Assembly (NCBI GenBank): GCA_963696665.1
Contig: CAVOLE010000039.1
Coordinates: 186,001-250,000, forward strand
Direction of reading: 5' to 3'
From: Roseiarcus sp963696665
GTDB taxonomy: Bacteria; Pseudomonadota; Alphaproteobacteria; Rhizobiales; Beijerinckiaceae
DNA length: 64,000 bases
Notes under the pieces: generated by a model
What the model was told of the DNA's origin: nothing
What the model saw: only the letters and a program-made list of their open reading frames with translations
Database searches by the model: none
Translations under genes and position numbers: made by a program
Part shown: piece by piece, positions 18,467 through 26,455 of the stretch
Layout of the letters: the number at the start of each line of letters is the position of its first letter
Position numbering within the stretch: the stretch's first letter is position 1

Positions 18467-19227
18467 ATGACGTCGCCGCTCTCCCGCTTCCTTCGAACGC
18501 TCGCGTTGGTCGCGGCGCTGGCGGCGCCGCTTCATCCGGCGCGCGCGCTCGTCGGCGGCGAGCCGGACGGCCGCTTCGCCGACCGGGTGGCGATGGTGTT
18601 GATCCGAGGCGGCGACAAGACCGGCTTCTGCACAGGCCTCGTGTTGAGCCCGCGCGTTCTTCTGACCGCCGCGCATTGTCTGAGACCCTTGCGGGATATG
18701 GCGGTCCATTATCGCGACGCTGCGGGAGCGCCGGTCGTCATTCCGGTCGATGCTTCTGTCTCCCATCCGCTTTATCGGGCCGACGCGATCAAGGCGCGCG
18801 CCCTCTCGATCGATCTTGCCCTCATCAGGACGGCGCGGCCGCTTCCCCCCAATTCGTCGCGGCGGCGATCGCGGACGGCGGGCCGCCGCCGATCGGCGCG
18901 CCCGCCATCGTCTCGGGCTATGGGGCTGCGCGCGAGGGCGACTGGGCGTCGGGCGGGAAGCTGCGAAGCGTCACCCTTGCCGTCCGCGAACCGGCATCAA
19001 CGGTTCTCATTTGGGCCGCCGATCCGACGGGAAGGGCGGCCGGCGCCTGCAACGGCGATTCCGGAGCCCCGATCTGGTCCGCGGACGGATCGGCTGCAAT
19101 CGCGATCGTGGCCTGGGCGCAAGCCGCGCATGGGCGCGGTTGCGGCGGGTTGACGCAGGGCCCGCTGCTTGCGCCGCTGAAAGCTTGGATCGAGGAGACG
19201 AAAAGGGCGCTCGAGTCGCGCGAATAG
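18467..19227 (+). CDS. Secreted trypsin-like serine protease (S1), frameshifted
   Basis: Signal peptide MTSPLSRFLRTLALVAALAA..ARA then mature LVGGEPDGRFADRVAMVLI. The catalytic triad is readable: His70 in LLTAAHC, Asp in SIDLALIRTA, Ser in NGDSGAPIW. The last is in another frame. The shift lies in a run of six C at 18845-18850; one extra or missing base there joins RPLPP to QFVAAAIADGG. This looks like a homopolymer indel. It ends KAWIEETKRALESRE. The substrate is unknown. Confidence 0.78.
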
Positions 19228-19384
19228 AGGGTCGCCGCGGCGCCCTGATTGAGGCGTCACGAAGGCGCGGAACTAGAAAAACCGTAGTGTTCGCGTCGCA
19301 ATTTCGACGACGAACACGGCGATATAGGCGCTGGACACCGCCGGGATTCGATCGTCGACCGCCGCTCAATCTACGGAGACATCA

Positions 19385-19843
19385 ATGCGCTTTGGACGAA
19401 CGCGGACGCCGCCGGCGTTGGTCTTGGCCCTGTTCGGGTCGATCGTCGCAGGGCGGGCGTCCGCCGCGTCGCCGGCCGTCGTGCATGTCGACCTCATGGA
19501 TCCGTCGAGCGGCCCCTCGGTCAAGTCGATGATGATCAAGACCGACCAGACGAGCGTGAAGGCCGGGTCAGTGAAGTTCCTCGTCTCAAACAACTCGAAG
19601 ACCCTGGTTCACGAAATGATCGTCGTGTCCGTGACGGATCCAAACACGCCTTTGCCGTATGACCGGAAGGACGACCGGGTGAACGAATCCAAGATCAAGG
19701 ATCTCGGCGAAGCCTCCGATCTCCCGCCGGGAACGAAAAAAACGCTGAGCCTCACGTTGAAGCCTGGCGACTACATGCTGATGTGCAATCAGCCGGGTCA
19801 CTACAGGGGGGGCATGAAGGCGAGCCTGACTGTCACTCGGTGA
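19385..19843 (+). CDS. Secreted cupredoxin (plastocyanin-like) domain protein
   Basis: A 152-residue exported blue-copper protein. After the signal peptide (ALVLALFGSIVAGRASA) a single cupredoxin domain carries probable copper ligands His76 (SKTLVHEMIV), Cys134, His139 and Met144 (CNQPGHYRGGM), a standard type-1 site. The role is probably periplasmic electron transfer or copper handling; no partner is visible. The flanks are the intact S1 protease and a duplicated fragment of its 3' end, so the gene sits inside a former tandem duplication. Confidence 0.85.
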   Translation: MRFGRTRTPPALVLALFGSIVAGRASAASPAVVHVDLMDPSSGPSVKSMMIKTDQTSVKAGSVKFLVSNNSKTLVHEMIVVSVTDPNTPLPYDRKDDRVNESKIKDLGEASDLPPGTKKTLSLTLKPGDYMLMCNQPGHYRGGMKASLTVTR

Positions 19844-19936
19844 GCCAGCGACAGCGTCCTCCTGCCGGCCGCCGGTCCCCATCTCATCGCCCCCGCCCGA
19901 CTGCGGCGGCGAGATTTCGCCTTCGGGTCTTCGATC

Positions 19937-20026
19937 GGCTGCGGCGGGTTGACGCGGGGTCCGCTGCTTGCTCCGCTGAAAGCCTGGATCGAGGAGACCG
20001 ATCGCAGGCTTTCTGAAGGCGGCTAG
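19937..20026 (+). pseudogene. Duplicated 3' end of the trypsin-like protease gene
   Basis: The frame reads GCGGLTRGPLLAPLKAWIEE then TDRRLSEGG and stop, almost the same as the last 30 codons of the protease 800 bases upstream (GCGGLTQGPLLAPLKAWIEE). No start or triad is present. It is a leftover of a second protease copy. Confidence 0.75.
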
Positions 20027-20033
20027 CTGGCGG

Positions 20034-21071
20034 CTAGGCCGCCTTCAAGAGCCCAAGCTCCGACAGGCTGCGGGCGCTGGCCAGGACGGCGTCCGTTGGA
20101 CTTCTCGGCGTCCAGTCGAGCAGGCGACGCGCCTTTTCGTTGGAGGCGTTCTTGTGCTTGCCAAGTTCCGGCACGATCCCTCTGACTTGCGGATCGAACA
20201 GCCCGGCCATGCGCACGAGCCAACTCGGCAATCGGCGCGTCGAAACCTTGCGGGCAGCGGCGCCCAGACCATCCTTGAGCATCCCGGCGATCTCGCGGAC
20301 GCTCACGAAATCTCCTGCGGTGGCGAGAAACCGTTCGCCGCGCGCGGCGGGGGCAATCATCGCCCTCAAGTGCAGATCGGCTACGTCGCGCACGTCGACC
20401 ACGCCGAATGAGAGATCTGGGCAGCCTGGCAGAGAGCCGTCCAAAAGCCGGCTGATAAAAAGAATCGAAGGCGAAGTGTCCGGTCCGAGGACTGGCCCAA
20501 GGACGAGGACCGGATTGACCACGGCCAGTTCGAGCGTCCCGCCTTCGCGGGCGATGAAATCCCAAGCGGCGCGCTCGGCGATCGTCTTCGACTTCGGATA
20601 GGGTTGCACGCTCGGATCATTGAGGTTCGTCCAGTCCTTCTCCGTGAAGGCCGCAGTCCGATCCTTAGGGGCGCCATAGCCGATGGCGGCGAAGGACGAG
20701 GTCATGACCACGCGCTTGACGCCAGCGTCGCGCGCGGCTTTGAGCACGCGTAGCGCGCCGTCCCGGGCGGGTACGATAAGGTCATTCTCGTCCTTAGGCA
20801 CGGTGCTCGGGAACGGCGAGGCGACATGGAGCACGTAATCGCAATTGGCCGCCGCTTCAGCCCAACCCGCGTCGGCGTTCAGATCGGCCTTGACTAGGGT
20901 CAGTCGCTCGCGGACCTCGCCGGCGCCGCCCTGGCGCAGCATGGCGCGCACGTCGCCTTCGCGCTTGAGGTTGCGCACTGTGGCGCGCGTTTCGTGCCCC
21001 GCCGCCAACAGCTGGACCAAACATTCGGCGGCGACGAATCCGGTGCCCCCGGTCACCAAAACGCGCGCCAT
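20034..21071 (-). CDS. NAD(P)-dependent epimerase/dihydroflavonol-reductase-like SDR
   Basis: Extended SDR of 345 residues with the nucleotide motif VTGGTGFVAAECLVQLL and the catalytic YPKSK (in QPYPKSKTIAERAAW). VVNPVLVLGPVLGPDTSPS is typical of dihydroflavonol/cinnamoyl-CoA reductase-like enzymes, which reduce carbonyls with NADPH. The real substrate is unknown. It is divergent from a MerR regulator and has a MerR-style promoter, so it is probably induced by a carbonyl or oxidant that the regulator senses. Confidence 0.82.
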   Translation of the reverse strand: MARVLVTGGTGFVAAECLVQLLAAGHETRATVRNLKREGDVRAMLRQGGAGEVRERLTLVKADLNADAGWAEAAANCDYVLHVASPFPSTVPKDENDLIVPARDGALRVLKAARDAGVKRVVMTSSFAAIGYGAPKDRTAAFTEKDWTNLNDPSVQPYPKSKTIAERAAWDFIAREGGTLELAVVNPVLVLGPVLGPDTSPSILFISRLLDGSLPGCPDLSFGVVDVRDVADLHLRAMIAPAARGERFLATAGDFVSVREIAGMLKDGLGAAARKVSTRRLPSWLVRMAGLFDPQVRGIVPELGKHKNASNEKARRLLDWTPRSPTDAVLASARSLSELGLLKAA

Positions 21072-21096
21072 TCATCGTTCTCCCATGATCGAGGAG

Positions 21097-21128
21097 ATGC
21101 TACACCCTGAACCTAGGTTTAAGGTCAA
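21097..21128 (-). promoter_or_regulatory. MerR-type promoter/operator of the reductase gene
   Basis: On the minus strand a -35 TTGACC (21128-21123) and a -10 TAGCAT (21102-21097) are separated by 20 bases, the long spacer typical of MerR-activated promoters. The spacer is covered by the dyad ACCCTGAACCT|AGGTTTAAGGT (21104-21125), with 2 mismatches in 11. The merR gene begins 11 bases beyond the -35 on the other strand. Confidence 0.65.
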
Positions 21129-21138
21129 GGGAGATTTG

Positions 21139-21483
21139 ATGCGCATCGGCGAGCTCTCGAGAAGGACTGGGATCTCGGCCTCGCGCATTCGCTTTTACGA
21201 GAGGCACGACGTGCTTCCGAAGCCGATCCGAGGCCAGAACGGTTATCGGACGTACCCGGATACGGCTGTGAAAATCCTTGAGTTGATCGATGGTGCGCAG
21301 CGATTGGGTTTTTCGCTGAATGAGGTTCGCGCGGGCTTAAGCGAAGCAGCGCCAAATCTTCCGTCACACGCGGCAATGGCCAAGGCGCTCAGAAGCAAGC
21401 TTGACCACATCGACCAGCACATCAAAGAAGTCCGAGCCCGGCGGCGGCAGATCGTGAAGCTGCTCAAGGAAAAGTACGATTGA
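21139..21483 (+). CDS. MerR-family transcriptional regulator
   Basis: A 114-residue MerR protein: MRIGELSRRTGISASRIRFYERHDVL is the winged-helix DNA-binding start, followed by the NGYRTYPD wing and a C-terminal coiled-coil (LDHIDQHIKEVRARRRQIVKLL). No Cys-rich metal-binding end is present, so a metal sensor is unlikely. AAGGGAG precedes the ATG. It is divergent from the NAD(P)-dependent reductase and likely controls it and itself. Confidence 0.9.
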   Translation: MRIGELSRRTGISASRIRFYERHDVLPKPIRGQNGYRTYPDTAVKILELIDGAQRLGFSLNEVRAGLSEAAPNLPSHAAMAKALRSKLDHIDQHIKEVRARRRQIVKLLKEKYD

Positions 21484-21495
21484 GCGTGGAGCGAC

Positions 21496-21632
21496 GTCAT
21501 CGCGAGGAGGCCGGAGGCCGACGCGGCGATCCAGGGATCGTAGGGCGCCGCGCTTCATTCGTGGATCGCCACGTCGCCATAGCCCGTTGAAAGACGGGCG
21601 TCGTCCGACGCCCTACGGCTCCTCGCGATGAC
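21496..21632. repeat. Palindromic repeat with nested 42-bp element (locus R2)
   Basis: Terminal inverted arms GTCATCGCGAGGAG (21496) and CTCCTCGCGATGAC (ending 21632) bound about 137 bases. Within is a GGCGATCCAGGGATCG segment of the GTCATTGCGAG-type repeat. At 21577-21618 the CCATAG element lies in reverse orientation (ends CCATAG / CTACGG), right at the inner edge of one arm. Confidence 0.75.
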
Positions 21633-21660
21633 GGATCAACATAAACGCGAATTGGTCTAC

Positions 21661-22167
21661 CTACTCCGGCAGCTTCGCGACGTTGCGCAGGATCTTGAGC
21701 AGCGTCGCGGTGAAGGCGCGATATTCCTCCTCCTCGACCCCGTCGAAGAGAGTCTGGAACCGCGCGTGCATCATCGGCCACACCCGCTCGAACGCGGCTC
21801 GCCCGTCCTCGGTGATGGAGACATCGCGGATGCGCATGTCCTCCGGCCGCCGCTGGCGCCGCACGAGCCCCTGCGCTTCGAGAATGTCGAGCGTGCGGCT
21901 CATCGTCGACTGCTCAGTCACCGCATAGGCCGAAAGCTCGTTGATCGTCACCGGCGATGAAATGCTGAGCACGGCAAGCGCCCGCATCATCGTCGTCGAC
22001 ATGGCGTGGGGTTTCAGGGCTTCGGCGAGATTGCCGTTCCAGCGCTCCATGATGCGGTTCATGAGATAGGGCGCGAACTGGTTGATGCCGATCTCGCCGA
22101 GCGTCGCCTGACGCGCTTCGGAATCGACGTCGCGCTGCATGATCCGGCCGGAAAACCGCTGCTCCAT
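21661..22167 (-). CDS. MarR-family transcriptional regulator
   Basis: A 168-residue winged-helix protein: PYLMNRIMERWNGNLAEAL, then HTH LSISSPVTINELSAYAVTEQ and wing LVRRQRRPEDMRIRDVSITEDG. I start at MEQRFSGRI because AGGA is 5 bases before it; the ATG two codons earlier overlaps the Shine-Dalgarno. It lies downstream of the FAD-enzyme gene on minus and next to the aryl-CoA cluster, whose MarR regulator it probably is. Confidence 0.85.
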   Translation of the reverse strand: MEQRFSGRIMQRDVDSEARQATLGEIGINQFAPYLMNRIMERWNGNLAEALKPHAMSTTMMRALAVLSISSPVTINELSAYAVTEQSTMSRTLDILEAQGLVRRQRRPEDMRIRDVSITEDGRAAFERVWPMMHARFQTLFDGVEEEEYRAFTATLLKILRNVAKLPE

Positions 22168-22189
22168 GTTCATCCTATGCGGCCAATGA

Positions 22190-23779
22190 TCACCGAAGCG
22201 ACGACGCGAGCAGGAAGCCGGAGAAGCCGCCCAAGCCTGGGCCCGGATGGGTCGAAGCGCCGATGTGGTAGACGTTCGGAACGTAGGTCCCGTGATTGAC
22301 GCTCGACTTGAACGGGCGCCAGAGGAAGAACTGGTCCAGCGCGCAGGCGCCGCCATAAGGATCGCCGCCGACGAGATTGATGTTCATGGATTCGAGGTCC
22401 GCCGGTGAATACGCCCGACGCGCGAGCTTGATCTCGGCCAAGTTCTCGATATGCGCGGCGAGCCGCCGCTCGATGCGGTCGGCGTAAGTCTCGCGCATCG
22501 CCTCCGTCCAGCCGCCATCGGGGGGCGCCGCAATCTCGCCGGCCGCGTCGCCCTTCACGGAGCGCGGCGCCTCGGGCATCTGCAGCCAAAGGATCGCCGC
22601 GCCCGGCGGCGCCCGACTCGGATCGAGGGCCGTCGGCTGGCCGACGCAAATCGTTGGCTCCGCCGGCAGAAGGCCGCGTTCGGCCTCGTTCGCGGCGCGC
22701 GAAACGCCGTCCAGCCCGCTTGTCAGATGGATGAGAGCGACCTTGGCGAGATCCGGATCGCCGCGCCAGCGCGGCGGACCTTTGAGCGCATAATGGATCT
22801 GCATGTCGCCTTTGCCGTGCCGGAAGGTTTTCAGGCCTCGGCGGACCTCGATTGGCGCCGGCAGGGGCCAGTCCTTGAGCAGCCCGTTGTAAAGTTGCTC
22901 GGGCCCAGTCGATGAGATCACGCCCCCGGCCGCCGCGATCTTTTCCCCGCTCGCAAGCTCGACGCCGGAAGCGCGCGCCCGCGCTCCGGGCGTGATGCGC
23001 ACAACGTCCGCGTTCGTCCGCACCGCGCCGCCCTGATCGACGATCAGCCGCTCGAACGCCGTGAGCAAAGTCTTCGCGCCGCCGACCGCGATCGGACAGC
23101 CGGCCGCCTCGATCGCGAAAGCGATCACTTTCACCATCGCCGCCGAATAGGCGCTCTCCGGTCCGAGGCCGGTGTGCAACACCCAAGGCGCCCAGAGGTC
23201 GCGGACCGTGCCCGAACGGTAGGTCGATTCGAGATAGCCTCGCGCGGGCGCCAGCGCCTCGCCGAACCATTCCGCAAGGCGGCGCGGGCCCCGGCGCCAG
23301 GCCTCGCGCGCGAGCGTCTTGGCGATTCCGGACGACCACAGCGAGCCGCCCAATAGCGCGAAGAGGAACGGCGCGTCCGCGCCAAGCGCGTCCATCTCGG
23401 CGGCGAAGGCGCTTCCGTCGCCCTCGGCGAGGGCGTCGAAGGTCTTCATGTTGCGCGCGCGATCCATCGAAAGAATGACGCTCGACCCGTCCGGCCGAAG
23501 CACCGCCGTTGGCAGGTTCGTGTCGGCGAGGGCGAAGCCGCGCGCTTCCAGGTCCTTGCCGAGCGCCTGATAAGCGGGGGAGGTCCGGAATAGGACGAGC
23601 GTCGTCGCCATGACGTCATGCAGAAAGCCGGGCGCGGTCGCTTCTTCGCTGCGCAGGCAGCCGCCGATCGCGGAATTGCGCTCGAGCACGAGCGTCGTTC
23701 GCCGCTTCTTGCCGAGCATGGCGGCGGCGACGAGCGTGTTGATTCCCCCGCCAACGAACACATAGTCGTATTCGCTCAT
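22190..23779 (-). CDS. Phytoene-desaturase-like FAD oxidoreductase
   Basis: A 529-residue flavoenzyme (COG1233 type). The FAD-binding start is YDYVFVGGGINTLVAAAML followed by VLERNSAIGGCLRSEE; the C-terminus HIGASTHPGPGLGGFSGFL is the second FAD motif. It is homologous over its length to the gene at 24866. Such enzymes oxidise C-C or related bonds; the substrate here is not carotenoid by context but is unknown. It is divergent from most of the aryl-CoA cluster and followed by marR. Confidence 0.78.
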   Translation of the reverse strand: MSEYDYVFVGGGINTLVAAAMLGKKRRTTLVLERNSAIGGCLRSEEATAPGFLHDVMATTLVLFRTSPAYQALGKDLEARGFALADTNLPTAVLRPDGSSVILSMDRARNMKTFDALAEGDGSAFAAEMDALGADAPFLFALLGGSLWSSGIAKTLAREAWRRGPRRLAEWFGEALAPARGYLESTYRSGTVRDLWAPWVLHTGLGPESAYSAAMVKVIAFAIEAAGCPIAVGGAKTLLTAFERLIVDQGGAVRTNADVVRITPGARARASGVELASGEKIAAAGGVISSTGPEQLYNGLLKDWPLPAPIEVRRGLKTFRHGKGDMQIHYALKGPPRWRGDPDLAKVALIHLTSGLDGVSRAANEAERGLLPAEPTICVGQPTALDPSRAPPGAAILWLQMPEAPRSVKGDAAGEIAAPPDGGWTEAMRETYADRIERRLAAHIENLAEIKLARRAYSPADLESMNINLVGGDPYGGACALDQFFLWRPFKSSVNHGTYVPNVYHIGASTHPGPGLGGFSGFLLASSLR

Positions 23780-23832
23780 GCCTCGGTCTCGCGAGCGAGT
23801 TTCATGGCCTTAGGCGTCCGCCCGTTTGTAAA

Positions 23833-24618
23833 TCAGGGAACCAGGGCGAGCGCACGCACCGGCGAGCCGGTGCCGCCCACGAATTTGAGCGGCGCGGCGA
23901 TCAGGATCGCGCCCTTGGGCGGCAGCTGATCGAGATTGCACAGGCTCGCAAGGCCGTATCGATTGGCCTTGTGGACGAGATTGTGCGCGGGGAACGGCGG
24001 GTTCATTCCGCCGGCCGAGCCCGCGTCCGTGCCGACCGTCTCCGATCCCCAGCCGACGATGTTCTTCGTGAGAAGATATTCGATCGCTTCCGCGGTCGGC
24101 CCTGGCGAATGCGGACCTTTGTCGTCGGCATTGAGGAAAGTTTCAGTCGACCCGTTACGCTTGTACCAGTCGGTGCGCAGCACAACCCAGCTGCCGGCCT
24201 CGATGGCCCCATGCTCGCGCTCCCATTCCTTCACGCTGTCGGGGGTGAGCACATAGTCCGGGTCCTTCGCCGCCTCCTTGGAGCGATCGATGACGCACAC
24301 GGGCGCCACGAAGTTCTTGGCCGGGATCCGATCCGTCGTGCCGTCCTTATAGTCCTTGCCGGTGATCCAGTGCACGGGCGCATCGAAATGCGTGCCGGTG
24401 TGCTCGCCAAGCTCGATCCAATTCCACGCCCAAAACGGCCCGTTCTGATCATAATGCGAGATCTCGTGCACCTTCACCGCCGGCGTGTTCTTGCCGATCT
24501 CAGGCGGCAGATAGAGCACCGGGGTGCCGGGCCCGAGAGGAGCGGTCAGGTCGACAATTTTGATCGACCCCGACAGCAAGGCGGCGGCGAAGTCCGAAAG
24601 GACCTTGTTCGTGCTCAT
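23833..24618 (-). CDS. Cyclase / kynurenine-formamidase-like metal hydrolase
   Basis: Cyclase-family protein (COG1878) of about 261 residues. The metal motif HxGTHxDxPxH is present as GEHTGTHFDAPVHW. Members hydrolyse formamides (KynB) or similar amides and lactones. In tryptophan breakdown KynB yields kynurenine, a precursor of anthranilate, which is a suggestive link with the downstream aryl-CoA monooxygenase, but this one is closer in style to the general cyclase group. The start is the ATG with AGGAG 8 bases upstream. Confidence 0.72.
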   Translation of the reverse strand: MSTNKVLSDFAAALLSGSIKIVDLTAPLGPGTPVLYLPPEIGKNTPAVKVHEISHYDQNGPFWAWNWIELGEHTGTHFDAPVHWITGKDYKDGTTDRIPAKNFVAPVCVIDRSKEAAKDPDYVLTPDSVKEWEREHGAIEAGSWVVLRTDWYKRNGSTETFLNADDKGPHSPGPTAEAIEYLLTKNIVGWGSETVGTDAGSAGGMNPPFPAHNLVHKANRYGLASLCNLDQLPPKGAILIAAPLKFVGGTGSPVRALALVP

Positions 24619-24865
24619 CTCCATCGCTCCTCGAAAGTTCCTCGCGCATTCGCATGTCCGGAACGTGTTGCGCGCGAAATGCGCCTCCACCATAGCCCAG
24701 AAATATGCTGACGCAAGCAATCGCTGCGCGTGCGCCGATCGCTGTCGCCGGCCTGTTTGGGCTCTAGTTCAAGCGTTGCGCGGGGGAGCCATTGGACGTA
24801 ACCTCGCGCCGCCATTCTCCGGATATATGCATCTGGCGGCAAATCGGCGGAGATAAGAACGCGAG

Positions 24866-26437
24866 ATGGACGCTTTCGACGCCGTCGTCGTCGGCGCGGG
24901 ACATAACGGCCTCGCCGCCGCGATCCATCTCTTGGACCGCGGCTGGTCGGTCGCGGTGATCGAGCAGGCGGGCGAGCCGGGCGGCGCGGTCAAGACGCGC
25001 GAGGTCACCTTGCCCGGCTTCCGCCACGACCTCTGCGCGATGAACCTCTCCATGTTCGCAGGCTCGCCATTCTTCGCCGCCCATAAGGACGAGCTTATTG
25101 CGCAGGGCCTCGCTTTCGCCCCTGCGGCTGACTGTTTCGCGAGCGTCTTCCGCGACCACACGTTTCTCGGCGTCAGCAAGGATCTCGAGAAAACCGTGAG
25201 CGCGATCGCGACGCTGTCGGCGAAGGACGCCGCCGCCTGGCGAGCGATGCTCGCCCGCTTCGGCGAGGAGGCGCCGCACATCTTCGGCCTGTTGGGATCG
25301 CCGATGCCATCCTTCGTAACCGCGCGCACGTCGTGGTCGGCATGGCGCGCGAAAGGGGTATCAGGGCTTCTCGATCTCGGCCGTCTCCTGCTCGCGAGCC
25401 CTCGCGATTTCCTCGACGCGCATTTCGAATCGCCGAAGGTGAAGGCGATGATGGCCGCCTGGGGCATGCATCTCGATTTTCCGCCGGAGGCCGCGGGCGG
25501 CGCGCTTTTCCCCTATCTCGAATCCATGGGAACCCAAGCCTTCGGCATGGTCATCGGCGCGGGCGGGGCGGATACCATAATTCGAGCGATGGCCGGCCTC
25601 ATCAAGGCGAGGGGCGGTGAGGTCAAACTCAAGTCGCCAGTGACGAAGATCGAGAGCGACGCAGGTGGCGCGACCGGGGTCAAGCTTCACGACGGAACCC
25701 GCATCGCCGCCAAGAAGGCGGTGATCGCCAACCTTCATCCGCAGATCGTATTCGGCCGGCTCTTGGATCCCGATCCGAGGCGCAAAGCCTTCGACGAGAA
25801 GGTCGCCCGCATCCGCGCGGGCCCCGGCACGATGATGATCCATCTGGCGCTCGAGTCGCTGCCCGAGTGGCGCGCCGGCCCTGAGTTGCAGCGCTTCGCC
25901 TATGTTCATGTCGCGCCCGATCTCGCCATGATGAGCCGCGCATTCGCGGAGGCTGCGGCGGGTCTCCTTCCGGCCGAGCCGGTGCTGGTGGTTGGTCAGC
26001 CGACCGCGATTGACCCGACGCGCGCGCCGCCGGGCAAGCATGTGCTGTGGGTCCAGGTCCGGGTGTTGCCCGCGACAATCGCCGGCGATGCGCTCGGCCG
26101 CATCGAGGCGACCGCGTGGGACGCTGCCAAGGAGCCCTATGCCGAGCGCGTGCTCGATAGTCTCGAGACCTATGCGCCCGGCCTGCTGGCCAAGATCCTG
26201 GGGCGCTCGGTCTGGTCGCCGCTCGACCTCGAGCGCGAGAATCCCTGCCTGATCGGCGGCGACAGTCTGACCGGAAGCCACCATCTCGATCAGAATTTCG
26301 TCTTCAGGCCGGTCGCCGGCTACTCGCGTTACGCGACGCCGACGCCGCGACTTTACCTCTGCGGCGCCGGGACCTGGCCGGGCGCCGGGACCGGCGCCGC
26401 GTCGGGCACTATTTTGGCGAAAATGCTTGCGCGATGA
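24866..26437 (+). CDS. Phytoene-desaturase-like FAD oxidoreductase (second copy)
   Basis: 523 residues. The FAD site FDAVVVGAGHNGLAAAIHLL is followed by EQAGEPGGAVKTREV; the C-terminal FAD motif is CGAGTWPGAGTGAASGTIL. It is a diverged paralogue of the minus-strand gene at 22190 (shared LLPAEP..VGQPTALDP-like core). It ends 18 bases before the monooxygenase gene and so likely belongs to the same operon. Substrate unknown. Confidence 0.8.
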   Translation: MDAFDAVVVGAGHNGLAAAIHLLDRGWSVAVIEQAGEPGGAVKTREVTLPGFRHDLCAMNLSMFAGSPFFAAHKDELIAQGLAFAPAADCFASVFRDHTFLGVSKDLEKTVSAIATLSAKDAAAWRAMLARFGEEAPHIFGLLGSPMPSFVTARTSWSAWRAKGVSGLLDLGRLLLASPRDFLDAHFESPKVKAMMAAWGMHLDFPPEAAGGALFPYLESMGTQAFGMVIGAGGADTIIRAMAGLIKARGGEVKLKSPVTKIESDAGGATGVKLHDGTRIAAKKAVIANLHPQIVFGRLLDPDPRRKAFDEKVARIRAGPGTMMIHLALESLPEWRAGPELQRFAYVHVAPDLAMMSRAFAEAAAGLLPAEPVLVVGQPTAIDPTRAPPGKHVLWVQVRVLPATIAGDALGRIEATAWDAAKEPYAERVLDSLETYAPGLLAKILGRSVWSPLDLERENPCLIGGDSLTGSHHLDQNFVFRPVAGYSRYATPTPRLYLCGAGTWPGAGTGAASGTILAKMLAR

Positions 26438-26455
26438 AACGCGGAGAAGGAGCCC

